A stretch of DNA of 64,000 nt. Origin: Calendula officinalis (lineage: Eukaryota; Streptophyta; Magnoliopsida; Asterales; Asteraceae). The DNA lies in assembly GCA_963853835.1 (NCBI GenBank), contig OY970825.1, forward strand, positions 39,094,908 to 39,158,907, given 5' to 3'. Under the pieces are notes generated by a model. The model had not been told where the DNA came from. It saw only the letters and a list, made by a program, of their open reading frames with translations, and did no database searches. Positions 21,467 through 32,202 of the stretch are shown here, piece after piece. The first letter of the stretch is position 1. Each line of letters starts with the position of its first letter. The position numbers were made by a program, and so were the translations under genes.

Positions 21467-24034
21467 ATGACTGATAATAATGAAAGCACTCAGGCCAACA
21501 AAATCCCTATGCTCACTCCCAATAATTTTGGGATGTGGAAGAATCGTATTAAGCAATACATGCTTATTACAGATTATTCCATGTGGGAAGTCGTTTGTGA
21601 AGGAAACAAAACTGGTCAACTTCAAGCAAGCAGCTCTGTAACTGAGGCAGACAAACTTAAATGTGAGAAGGAGAAGAAAGATAAAGGCATCGAACTCAAA
21701 ACTCTAAGCACTCTTTTACTGGCCATTCCTAATGACTATCAACATCTCTTTGTTGAATATGATGATGCTAAGTTGCTTTGGGAAGCACTGGAGAAGAGAT
21801 TCGTTGGGACAAAGAGTACAAAAAGAAACATGAAGTCTGTTCTCAAACAAGACTTTGAAAATTTCAAAGGAAAGCCCAATGAAACACTCACTCAAGTGTT
21901 TGACAGATTCAACAAACTAATTGGAGAACTCAACCAAGTTGGTGTAAAGATGGATCAAGAAGATGTTAACATGAAGTTCCTAAGGTCTCTTAGTGAAGAA
22001 TGGGCCATGTACACAGTGGTGTATAGACAAAGAGATGCTCTAGAAGAAAAGGAGTTAGATGAACTCTATAATGATCTCAGAGTGTTTGAAACTGAGGTAA
22101 ATCACAAAAACCCTTCTATTTCTTCTAACAATGCTGCATTTGTATCAAGTACAGGTCAAGGGCAAGAAACCTCCACAGGAAAGGCTGCAGATTCTGAGGA
22201 TACTGCAAGAGAATCCTTCTTCACTAGTCATGTGCATACTGCATTGATTAGTGATGACTTGGAACAATTAAATCCAGATGATCTTGAGGAGATGGATCTT
22301 AAATGGCAGATGGCTATGCTGAGCCTAAGGGCCAAAAGATTCTTAAAAAGAACTGGTAGGACAAGCCTCAATTTCAACAAAGGTGACAAAGCAGGATTTG
22401 ACAAGACAAAAGTCAAGTGTTACAACTGTAACAACCTTGGTCACTTTGCAAAAGAATGTCCTCAACCAGACAAAAGATCAAAATCAACTGCTCTTGTGTC
22501 ACAACAAGGACAAGGATATGACTGGAGCTTCCAAGCAGAAGAGCATACTCAAAATCAAGCTCTCATGGCCTTTACTGACAACAAAAATGAGGTAAAATCT
22601 AAACCTTGTACTCCTGAATGTGCTAAAATTACTAAAAATCTAGAAAAAGAAAACACTAAATTAAATGAAGATTTAGCAAAAGCAATCAGAAGAAACCATG
22701 AGTTTGATGGTGTAATTGCTGATCAAGAACATCAAATAAAGGTGTACAAGATGATTGATCAACGGATCAAGGAAGAATTGCTTCAAGCTGTGGATGAGAA
22801 AGAGTTCTATGAAACAAAAAATAAAGAACTAACAAGTAAATTAGAAGAATGTCAGCTTGAAATTGAACAAAATAAATTAACAATTAAAAAGTTTGAAAGA
22901 AGCACTAAAATTCTAGATGAATTAACTAATAATCAAACTACAGAAAAGGTTGTTCATGGGGTGGGATATCATGCTGTACCACCTCCACACAAATTCATTC
23001 CTCCACTTAAAGACAGTTCAGAAAGAATCATTAATGAATTAAATGCTGAAAATAAAACTGAATCTAATAATGAAACATCTGAATCAAATGATTCTTCAGA
23101 TGATGAGCAATCAATTGAATTTACAATATCTCAAACTGAATCACCAAAATCAATTGATACAAGTTTTCACACAGCTCAAAGTCCAAATGATTCTCCTAAA
23201 TATAATGCAGAAAATATACCCAAAATTCTAAAAAGAGGAAACCAAAGAAATAGAAACCAACTCTTAGAACAAAGAAAAACAATAAAGGCTCAAGAAAATA
23301 AATTAAAATGTGTTATTTGCAATAAAGTGAATCATTTAGCAAAGGATTGTCACTTCAATCCAATAAACTGCAAGGAGTTAAAGGAATTTAAAGCTTTTAA
23401 AGAAAATGCAAAAACTCAAAGGTTAAAAGATACTACTGGTCCTTCAGTAGTAAATACAATCAAAACTCCAATTGCTGAAAATCCAAGATTTGGAAGAAGT
23501 GCACCAAGATTTGTGCAAAACAGAAGAGTTGGCAGCCCAAAGAACAGCAATTACTTCAAGAACAATGGAAAATCTAATCAAAATAAACAATATTTTAAAT
23601 TTTCCAACACCAGTAGAAACTCAAACAAATTTACTACTGGTGTTAACCCTAATTATAATGCTGTATGGTACCAGTACAAGAATACTACTGGTAAAAACCC
23701 TAATTTCAAAAATACTACTGCTCCCAAAACAAATTTTAAAAACACTACTGGTGGTAATTTTAAAGACACTACTGGTCATTTTAAACATGGTAAGTTCCCA
23801 AATACTACTGGTCCATCAGTAGTAAAGTACTCAAAAGCTAAAAATCATGGGTATAAACCAAGATCAGTAGGAACTTCTCACACCAGTAACAACTCCAAAA
23901 GGGCAGTAGTAAAACAAAGTACCAGTAATAAACAAGTATGGGTACCAAAAGTCTTTAAAATTAAATCCCCAAAAGCTTATTTCTCAAAGGATGAACCCAA
24001 GACAAATAAAGCTTGGGTTCCCAAACTTAACTAA
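21467..24034 (+). CDS. Copia Gag (855 aa) with two zinc knuckles
   Basis: The start is MTDNNESTQANKIPMLTPNN, after a 75-bp leader following the PBS. Residues ~1-240 are the helical UBN2/gag-like region (MWKNRIKQYMLITDYSMWEV, KFLRSLSEEWAMYTV). CCHC knuckle 1 is CYNCNNLGHFAKEC at ~316; a predicted coiled coil follows (NKELTSKLEECQLEIEQNKL); knuckle 2 is CVICNKVNHLAKDC at ~614. The C-terminal ~190 residues are basic and Asn-rich with repeated NTTG units (KNTTAPKTNFKNTTGGNFKD), all encoded by ACTACTGG. It would form the virus-like particle and bind RNA in the cytoplasm. The frame is intact. It ends 15 bp before pol, which is in another frame. Confidence 0.92.
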   Translation: MTDNNESTQANKIPMLTPNNFGMWKNRIKQYMLITDYSMWEVVCEGNKTGQLQASSSVTEADKLKCEKEKKDKGIELKTLSTLLLAIPNDYQHLFVEYDDAKLLWEALEKRFVGTKSTKRNMKSVLKQDFENFKGKPNETLTQVFDRFNKLIGELNQVGVKMDQEDVNMKFLRSLSEEWAMYTVVYRQRDALEEKELDELYNDLRVFETEVNHKNPSISSNNAAFVSSTGQGQETSTGKAADSEDTARESFFTSHVHTALISDDLEQLNPDDLEEMDLKWQMAMLSLRAKRFLKRTGRTSLNFNKGDKAGFDKTKVKCYNCNNLGHFAKECPQPDKRSKSTALVSQQGQGYDWSFQAEEHTQNQALMAFTDNKNEVKSKPCTPECAKITKNLEKENTKLNEDLAKAIRRNHEFDGVIADQEHQIKVYKMIDQRIKEELLQAVDEKEFYETKNKELTSKLEECQLEIEQNKLTIKKFERSTKILDELTNNQTTEKVVHGVGYHAVPPPHKFIPPLKDSSERIINELNAENKTESNNETSESNDSSDDEQSIEFTISQTESPKSIDTSFHTAQSPNDSPKYNAENIPKILKRGNQRNRNQLLEQRKTIKAQENKLKCVICNKVNHLAKDCHFNPINCKELKEFKAFKENAKTQRLKDTTGPSVVNTIKTPIAENPRFGRSAPRFVQNRRVGSPKNSNYFKNNGKSNQNKQYFKFSNTSRNSNKFTTGVNPNYNAVWYQYKNTTGKNPNFKNTTAPKTNFKNTTGGNFKDTTGHFKHGKFPNTTGPSVVKYSKAKNHGYKPRSVGTSHTSNNSKRAVVKQSTSNKQVWVPKVFKIKSPKAYFSKDEPKTNKAWVPKLN

Positions 24035-24048
24035 TCCTTTACTCATTT

Positions 24049-27000
24049 GTGCAGAGCATTCAGATCCCAGAAGAAGGAAGAACATGGCATATTGATAGTG
24101 GATGCTCAAGGCACATGACTGGAAATCTGCAAATTCTTAAAGATTTCAAGTCGTTTGATGGAGGATATGTGGCATTTGGTGAGAATCCCCAGGGAGGTAA
24201 GATTACAGGTAAAGGTACTGTTACTAATGGAAAAATTACCTTTGATGATGTATTTTATGTTGCTGAACTAAAATACAATCTTGTCAGTGTGTCTTAAGTT
24301 TGTGATAAAAAGAACAAGATTCTATTCACAGACATTGAGTGCATCATTCTTTCTCCTGATTTTATTTTAGATGAAAAATATGTGGTTTTAAGAACTCCTA
24401 GGAGAAACAATGTGTATTGCCTGGATATAGGGGGAGAACTCATTTCTACAAATGAGGTCAACTGTTTTATATCCAAGGAAAACACCACTGAATCAGAACT
24501 TTGGCATAGAAGGATGTGTCACACAAATTTTAAAAACATGAATAATTTAGTAAAAAGAAATCTGGTCATTGGACTACCTCAAAAACAATTCATGTGTGAT
24601 CATCATTGTGTTGCATGCCTAAAAGGTAAACAACACAAGACTTCTCATAAGTCCAAAACTGTGAACTCTATTTCTGTTCCTTTACAGCTCTTACATATGG
24701 ACCTTTTTGGACCTACAAATGTAATGAGTATTGGAAAGAAACAATATTGTCTTGTTATTACTGATGACTTTTCCAGATATACATGGGTTTTCTTTCTCAG
24801 GACAAAGGATGAAACAAGTGAACTCATAAAGAACTTAATTATCAAACTGGAAAACACATCTGATCAAAAAGTGAAAGCCATAAGATGTGATAATGGCACA
24901 GAATTTAAAAATGCTAACTTAATTAACTTTTGTGATCTTAAAGGTATTGACAGGCAATACAGCTCACCTAGAACTCCACAACAAAATGGTGTAGCTGAAA
25001 GAAGAAATAGAACCATCATTGAAGCAGCAAGATCAATGCTAGCAGATTCAAAATTACCAATCACTTTTTGGGCTGAAGCTGTTAATACTGGTTGTTATGT
25101 TCAAAACAGAGTATTAATAGTGAAGCCACATTTTAAAACACCATATGAACTTTTCAATAAAAGAAAACCTTCTATAAGTTTCTTGAAATCATTTGGTTGT
25201 CCTTGTACTATTTTAATTACAAGAGAACAAATTGGTAAGTTTGACTGCAAAGCTGATGATGGAATCTTTGTGGGATACTCTACTCAAAGCAAATCATACA
25301 GAGTATTCAACAAAAGACTAAGGATAATTGAAGAAAGCATCAATGTATCCTTTAATGAAAATGTACCTAATGAACAAGGAAATGGTCCAGATTGGCTATT
25401 TGACATAGACAATCTAACCAAATCCTTTAATTCTAATATGAATTTCAATGCAGGTAATTCAAATTGTCTCAATCAAAATGAAGGAACATCATCTGGTTAT
25501 TCTGGTCAAGAAAAGATGAGATACATAATAGTTGATACTGCTCCCATAGTTAATACTGATGTCAGTAATAACTCAAATATTGAAAGCAGTAGTAACTCTG
25601 AGAATGAGGTCAGTAGTAATTCCAATACTACTGGTACCAGTAATAGTACTGAAAATACTACTGGTCCCAACAATAACCTAGATTCTCAAGACACTACTGA
25701 TGCCAGTAACAACAACAATACTACTGATCTCAACGAAGACAACAGCAGTAGTAACTCTGACCAAGATGATGATGAACCAAACATCCATGACAATGAAGAA
25801 TCACAAGATAAACAACTGCCTGAGACAAATGAGTCCAATCTTGGAAATCAACTAGTGGTTGATAAAGCTACAACTACAAGGACGCAGAAGAACCATCCAT
25901 TAGACCTTGTTCTAAGTGATGTTAACTCACCACTTCAAACAAGAAGCAAATTAAATAAAAGCTTAACTGCAAATATGTGTAACATTAGTTTAATTGCTAA
26001 TGAATGTATGTATGAATGCTTTTTGTCTCAGGAAGAACCAAAGAAGATCCAACAAGCAATGAAGGACTCAAACTGGATTGAGGCAATGCAAGAAGAACTC
26101 CTTCAATTTAAATTACAAGCTGTTTGGACACTTGTACCTCTACCCAAAGGAAAAAGAGCCATTGGAACAAGATGGATATTCAGAAACAAGAAAGATGAAA
26201 GAGGTATAGTGATCAAGAATAAAGCCAGGCTTGTAGCCCAAGGATACACTCAAGAAGAAGGAATAGACTATGATGAAGTATATGCTCCTGTTGCTAGAAT
26301 TGAAGCCATAAGGATATTTCTAGCATATGCTTCATTCAAGAAATTCAAAGTCTATCAAATGGATGTTAAGAGTGCTTTCCTATATGGGAAAATTGAAGAA
26401 GAGGTATATGTTTGCCAACCTCCAGGTTTTGAAGATCCAAAACATGGTGATTATGTGTTTAAATTGGATAAAGCTCTGTATGGCCTACATCAGGCACCAA
26501 GAGCATGGTATGACACATTATCATCATACCTATTGAAGAACAACTTTAAAAGAGGAGCCATTGATAAAACATTGTTTACAAAGAAAGTCAAAGATGATAT
26601 ACTACTGGTACAAATCTATGTAGATGATATCATCTTTGGTTCAACCAATGATACATTGTGCAAAGAATTTGAAGAGCTGATGCAGATTAAATTCAAGATG
26701 AGCTCCATGGGTCCAATGAACTTCTTCCTTGGACTCCAAGTCAATCAAAGAACTGATGGTATTTTGATAAATCAATCAAAATATGTCAAAGACATCTTGG
26801 AAAAGTTTGATTTGAAAGACAGTAAAAGTGCTAGTACACCAATGGAAACACACAAACACCTACATCCTGATGTTGAGGGGGAGGATGTAGATGAACACTT
26901 ATATAGATCAATGATAGGCTCTCTGATGTACTTAACTGCATCAAGACCTGACATTATGTATAGTGTTTGTGTGTGTGCTAGATATCAAGCAAGACCCAAA

Positions 27001-27561
27001 GAACTACACTTGCAGGCTGTTAAAAGAATATTCAGATACTTGAAAGGCAAACCATCACTAGGTCTATGGTATCCACATGACTCACCCTTTGAACTAATAG
27101 CCTATACAGATAGTGACTATGGAGGTGAATGTCAAGATAGAAAATCCACTACTGGTGGATGTCAATTCTTTGGATCAAGACTGGTGTCATGGCAATGTAA
27201 GAAGCAGACAAATGTATCAACATCTACTGCTGAAGCAGAATATGTAGCTGCATCTGCTTGCTGTGCTCAAGTTCTATGGATTCAAAATCAGCTTCTAGAC
27301 TTTGGTATCTCTATCCTTAAAACTCCTATTTTTATTGATAATCAAAGTGCTATTAGTATTGTGAATAATCCAGTAAAACATTCAAAAACTAAACACATTG
27401 AAATAAGATTTCACTTTATAAGAGATTGTAATGAAAAGAAATTAATCAAAGTAGTTAAAATCCATACTGATGATCAATTAGCAGATCTTTTTACAAAAGC
27501 ATTTGATGTAGGAAGATTCAACTTCTTGGTTAGCAGTATTGGAATGATTTTAATAACTTAA
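24049..27561 (+). pseudogene. Copia Pol: protease, integrase, RT, RNase H, with one nonsense codon
   Basis: A single frame runs from 24049 to 27561, broken only by TAA at 24295-24297 (LVSVS-stop-VCDKKN, most simply CAA to TAA). Protease: WHIDSGCSRHMTG. Pre-integrase HHCC finger: WHRRMCHTNF...CVACLKGKQH. Integrase triad: HMDLFGP, RCDNGTEFKN, TPQQNGVAERRN. The linker at 25500-25860 is rich in NTTG/TTD/SSN units. RT: YQMDVKSAFLYGKI and the catalytic YVDDIIFGSTN near 26618. RNase H: AYTDSDYGGE and STAEAEYVAASA. Gag ends in another frame, so Pol synthesis needs a frameshift or separate initiation; no ATG starts it, and the coordinate given is the first codon after a stop. Everything except the one stop looks functional. 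Confidence 0.9.
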
Positions 27562-27599
27562 AATCTCACTTAAAATCATGTGTAAAGTTAGTGTTGTAA

Positions 27600-27890
27600 A
27601 ATATTATTTTCTTAAGTGTTTTACTACTGGTATTGCTGTACTACTGGTGTGAAAGTGTATGCACAAAATACTACTAATAGTTCATTACTACTGGTGTATT
27701 TTAGGTTTACACGGATACTACTGGTAAGTCAGTACTACTGGTATTCACATATACTACTGGTCTTGTGTGTTAATGGTTACTACTGATGTCTATAATTACT
27801 ACTGATGTCAAAACCTTAGTCATTACTGATGTTAGTAGATACTACTGACGATTGACTACTGATATCTTAATTACTACTGGTCTTTTATAA
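27600..27890 (+). repeat. TACTACTG motif cluster in the pol-ORF3 spacer
   Basis: About thirteen copies of TACTACTGG/A in under 300 bp (for example near 27621, 27638, 27679, 27715, 27735), irregularly spaced at 12-30 bp. Non-coding; same motif as in the LTRs. Confidence 0.88.
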
Positions 27891-27979
27891 ACACAATTAC
27901 CAAACTAACCCCCATGAAAATAACCGTTATGTTATGATTCGAAGGCTATTTTCGTAGTTTTGCAGGTTTAATCGAAAGA

Positions 27980-27988
27980 TATAAAAGG
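27980..27988 (+). promoter_or_regulatory. TATA box and host-like leader of ORF3
   Basis: TATAAAAGG lies 129 bp before the ORF3 start codon. The sequence between looks like a plant 5' leader: pyrimidine- and A-rich, containing AAACCCTAG and ending CAACAACAATGGC, a good plant initiation context. This suggests a separate mRNA for ORF3. Confidence 0.6.
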
Positions 27989-28108
27989 CGGCAGACGATT
28001 AATTTAGCATTATCTTCACTTCGATTCTCTAAACACCTCTCGATAAACCCTAGTTTACGATCAAAAACCCTTCATCTCTAACAAAATTCTTGCAAAAACT
28101 CAACAACA

Positions 28109-31100
28109 ATGGCAACCTTACAAGCTCTCGATGTGCAAACCGATCTCAAATACTCAGAATTTCACAATATGGTTGCATTCTTAAAGAATCCCGACGGAAC
28201 AAAAGATTTCCGTCCAATCGTAAAATTTTTGAGAAATTCATATATACAGTTTGCCTTAACGGTAAAACCAAGATCATATCAACAGCACTTGGTGGATTTC
28301 TGGACCAATGCTGAGCGAATAGAAGGAACAACATCATCAATGATAAAATCTAAAGTAGATGGAAAGCACATTACAGTAACAGAACAATCACTCAGACACC
28401 ATCTACAATTACACGATGATTCAGGTATGACTACTCTTCCTAAGGAATACATTGCTGAAATTTTGAATAAAATGGGATATGAGGGAAGACTGAATATAGT
28501 TACTTTTCAAAAGGGTCTTCTCTCCCCACAATGGAAATTTTTAATACATACCATTCAGCATTGTATTTCTCCTAAAAAAAAGTACTTGGAATGAGTTTAA
28601 TAAGGCAATAGCCTCTGCTGTTGTCTGTTTATGCACAGACCAAGTATTTAATTTTTCAAACATGATATTTGATGGTATGTTGGGAAATCTTAGTTCTTCT
28701 AAATTTTTAATGTATCCCAGATTTCTACAACATATCATAAACTCTGAATTACAAAACTTGTCAACTCCTAAAAACATTTTTATATTACCTGAGTTGAACA
28801 AGAAAGTTTTCTCAAATATGAGAAAACAATTTAAATTTTCGGGTAAGGAAACCCCTCTGTTTCCTAACATGATCAAAGATCAACCCAATATTGGAGAGGG
28901 TTCAACCATTGCTACAACCCAAGTTGAACCTCAACCCACTCCATCACCCCCAAATACAGCCCAAACACCAATCCATATAGCCACTCAATCACCAACCCAA
29001 ACAGAAGTCCTGAATGTGTCCCAGGAACTTGATATAAATCTGCAGAGTGCTACTCTTCACTCTGTGGAAGACCTACCAGACAAAACCAAAAACATTTCCA
29101 CAATTTATAAAAGAAAGAAACTTTCTTCAAAGGACACCAGGGGACAAATCGAGTCACACCCCAGGCTCAAAGAGTTGTCCTCCAAGGAGGAGAGAGGACA
29201 TGAGGGGAGGGCTTTCACTACTGATGCCCCAAAGGTGGGTGCACAGGACAGTGAAAACATCATTAGGACCCAAACCTCGGCAACTTTGAGTGATGACTCT
29301 TTTGAGGAATTACTCAAAGGACCCCGGTGCCAAGAAACCACAAGGGGGGGCATCTCTGCTTCTTCTAGGAAGAAGAGAATGTCTAAAAGACCCAATGATT
29401 CACCAAGCAGTGATGAGGGCAGATCTGTGGAATTGATGGAAAGGAAGGAAAACCTTAAAACCAATGTACCTGTTAGTAAGCCCGATGATCTTGCTAGATG
29501 GAGTGAGGGCAGTATTAAAATCACCCAATTGACGGCTAAAGTGGATTCTCTTGAATCCACTGTACAAAATTGCCATATATATTTAACTAACCAAGGGAAA
29601 ACCATGGCTGCAATGAAAAGGCATGTCAACACCATCAACAGAAGAATGAGATTATATGAGCACAGGCTTTATCAACAAGCCAAAATCATCAGACAATTGA
29701 AGAAAAAGATTGATGATAGTGAGGCTCCACCAGTTGAGCTCACTAAGGGGGAGAAGGATAATATACAGACAATGATTGATGAATCTATAGCAGCAGCAGC
29801 ATCCTCCCTTTTAAATTTAAAAGAAACAAATGTTGATGAAGGCCCAGAGATGATGGTGACAGAAGAAGAGCCTATTACTACTGCTACAATGGAAGAACAA
29901 GTTGAAAAGGAAATACCAGTAGTAACCTCTACTACTGATATTATAGCAGTAGTAAATAAAGAAAAGGAATTAATAGCAGCAAATACTACTGATGCCCTAT
30001 CAGTAGTAACTCATGAAGTAACACCAGTAGTAACTGCTCTAGTTACTACTGAAGAGGAAGAACTACATTTTCCAGAGCTTATTGAAAGAGAGAGACATGT
30101 CATCATTACCAAACCACCAACACCTGATCAACCACTTATCATACCTGACATTGATGATAATGTGAATTGGTTTGAGGTTGATGAATGCTCACTTCCTCCA
30201 CATCCAAAAATTCTTCAACAAAATGAACTTAGAACATTTTCTCCTTCAGTTATAATAAGTGGAGTGCCAGACATGAAATATATTCCACCTCCACCTTCAG
30301 CACACATTGGAAAGGGTAAAGAGATATATGATGAAGATTACCCAAACAGAGCTCTTGGTCATCACATGGTAAACAAGATCAATCATGTAAGAGCAGAAAA
30401 GCAATCCAGATGGAGAATTAAACACAGAAATTTTTTGGAGAAAGTAGATATGTATCAAGCTTTAGAAGAAAAGAAAAAGAAAGTTCAAAGTACAACTACT
30501 GTTCAAATACCTGCTCAAATTAAAGATGTTCAGATAGAAGCCCAAGAAGCAGAGTTCAAAAGGCTTAGAAAAGTAGAAGAGGAACATCTAAACTGTTTAG
30601 AAGATCTTGTAGCAGAATGCAAAAGAACAAAAGATGATTTACCAGATGATATATTTGAACAGAAGTCTCTTATGATAGACTTTCTAAAGACAAAAGGTCA
30701 TAGTGCAAAATCTTTTGGAAGAATGAAGATGATAACCATAATTGAAAAATACTGCACTGCAAAGAAAAGAGACTTGGCTGAACAAGAAGCTGAAGAGTCA
30801 AAGAAAGCCAAAGCTAAAACTTTAGTACCAATCAGCTTAAATTTGCTCAAAGCTGGTAGTGTTTCAACTGTTGGAAATACTTCAACTCCCCAATCACTAA
30901 AAAGAAAATCTGTTGATCAAGAACAAAGCTCCAAGAAGAAATCAAAACAACAAATTATACCTGTTCTTGAAATGCCCGTTGCTCCTCTACAGAACAATTC
31001 AATTCTTAACTGGAGAGTATTGCAGAATAATGTCATAGAAGTCATAAGGGAAGACAAAGTAGTACAAAGATTCACTGGATGGTTACCCTTAATCAGGTCA

Positions 31101-31547
31101 TGTACGAGAAGTGATGTAATCAAACTTTTGATTATTGGGAAACCAAGAATGACAAAGAAATCATGGAAAGAATCTGGAGCTGGATATTTGACTAGAATGA
31201 TAGATGCTGCATTTTATCCAGATAATTATCCAGAACAATTTACAAATCCAGGTAATGTATATGCTTGGAATGTCATTCCTACTGCAAATATGTACTTCTT
31301 TGAGAAATCAGGCAAAGTGTGTGAATTGTACTTATATGAGAAAGAATATCCACATTCTGAGAAGACAATGTATCAGATATTCATAAACACTTTGATGAAA
31401 CCCTATGATGCTGTTATGTTCCAAAATAAATTGAATTATTTTACAAAGAGGAACAGCAGATACATTATTGAACAAAGGCTTCAACAGAATCAAAGAACTC
31501 TTGAGAAAAGAAGAAAAGAACAAGAGGAACAAAAGAAACTTGATTGA
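28109..31547 (+). pseudogene. Copia element B third ORF (about 1,146 codons, one frameshift)
   Basis: It starts MATLQALDVQTDLKYSEFHN. Residues 1-~250 form a globular domain (FRPIVKFLRNSYIQFALTV, DFWTNAERIEG, ITVTEQSLRHHLQLHDDSG, FQKGLLSPQWKFLIHTIQHC, FNFSNMIFDGMLGNLSSSKF). I associate it from memory with uncharacterised Asteraceae proteins and, more loosely, the putative plant transposon protein (Transposase_32) or plant mobile domain folds. A Pro/Ser/Thr-rich linker, coiled coils, and a conserved C-terminal block (NWRVLQNNVIEVIREDKVVQ, ANMYFFEKSGKVCELYLYEK) follow, with a charged tail. A run of eight A near 28573 holds one extra base relative to element A and splits the frame at 28594; it continues to 31547. 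No signal peptide or membrane segment was seen, so an envelope role is not supported. Confidence 0.8.
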
Positions 31548-31563
31548 TTAAAAGATGATCAAT

Positions 31564-31579
31564 AAGTTTAGGGGGAGAT
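31564..31579 (+). promoter_or_regulatory. Polypurine tract of copia B
   Basis: AAGTTTAGGGGGAGAT directly precedes the 3' LTR TGTTGG. Confidence 0.85.
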
Positions 31580-32197
31580 TGTTGGAGCAAAACACAGATC
31601 AACTTATTACTGATGCTGCAGTTAGTACTGATCTTATTTAGTACTGATGGGGCAGAACATTTACTACTGATGAAGTTGATGCTGGTGTATACTATAACTA
31701 AGTTACTACTGATCATGAGAAGATTGAAGATACTACTGATCATTGTAGTTACTACTGACGTTGATTATGGACTTACTACTGATCACCAAGTATACTACTG
31801 ATGTTACTTATTTACTACTGGTGATTGCAGTTACTACTGATACGCGTTTTTGGAAGATATCAAGTCCGAGATCTTCGTAGAGATAGTTATAGAATGTAAT
31901 TAAATGTATATCTTTTATAATTCGATGTAAATCAAATCCTAGAATAACTAGGGTAAATAGTTTAGCTTCAAGGACTACTATAAGTATGTTCCTTACGAAT
32001 TGTAAACGTACGTGTGTATTGTTAACTCAATAATATACATTGAAGCTTTTTGTGAAACTGTGTTCTTAATATTCTTGCATATTGTTCATACAGTTCATTG
32101 TTCTTAATTATTGATATAGTGTTGATCCGCTGCAACTTCTATCATCAATTAGATCTAAGGTGTTTGTTAACTTGTCTATAGTTAATCGATCCTGACA
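31580..32197 (+). repeat. 3' LTR of copia element B
   Basis: Same length as the 5' LTR with one difference seen; followed by AATCA. Confidence 0.95.
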
Positions 32198-32202
32198 AAT
32201 CA

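Larger units (their letters stand above)
20761..32197 (+). mobile_element. Copia element B: young, nearly complete, with third ORF (11.4 kb)
   Basis: LTRs of 618 bp at 20761-21378 and 31580-32197 differ at one position by eye (CACAAATC versus CACAGATC). The target duplication AATCA is perfect (20756-20760 and 32198-32202). Order: 5' LTR, PBS, gag, protease-integrase-RT-RNase H, a spacer with TACTACTG repeats and a TATA box, a third ORF, polypurine tract, 3' LTR. Gene order INT before RT is copia; a long ORF after pol resembles the SIRE group, whose extra ORF has been called env-like. The element interrupts RPA-like copy A. Confidence 0.96.

Noticed and set aside
28109..31547. Calling the third ORF an envelope gene
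   Set aside because: No signal peptide, transmembrane segment or glycoprotein features are visible; SIRE-type ORFs are called env-like, but this one reads as soluble and coiled-coil.
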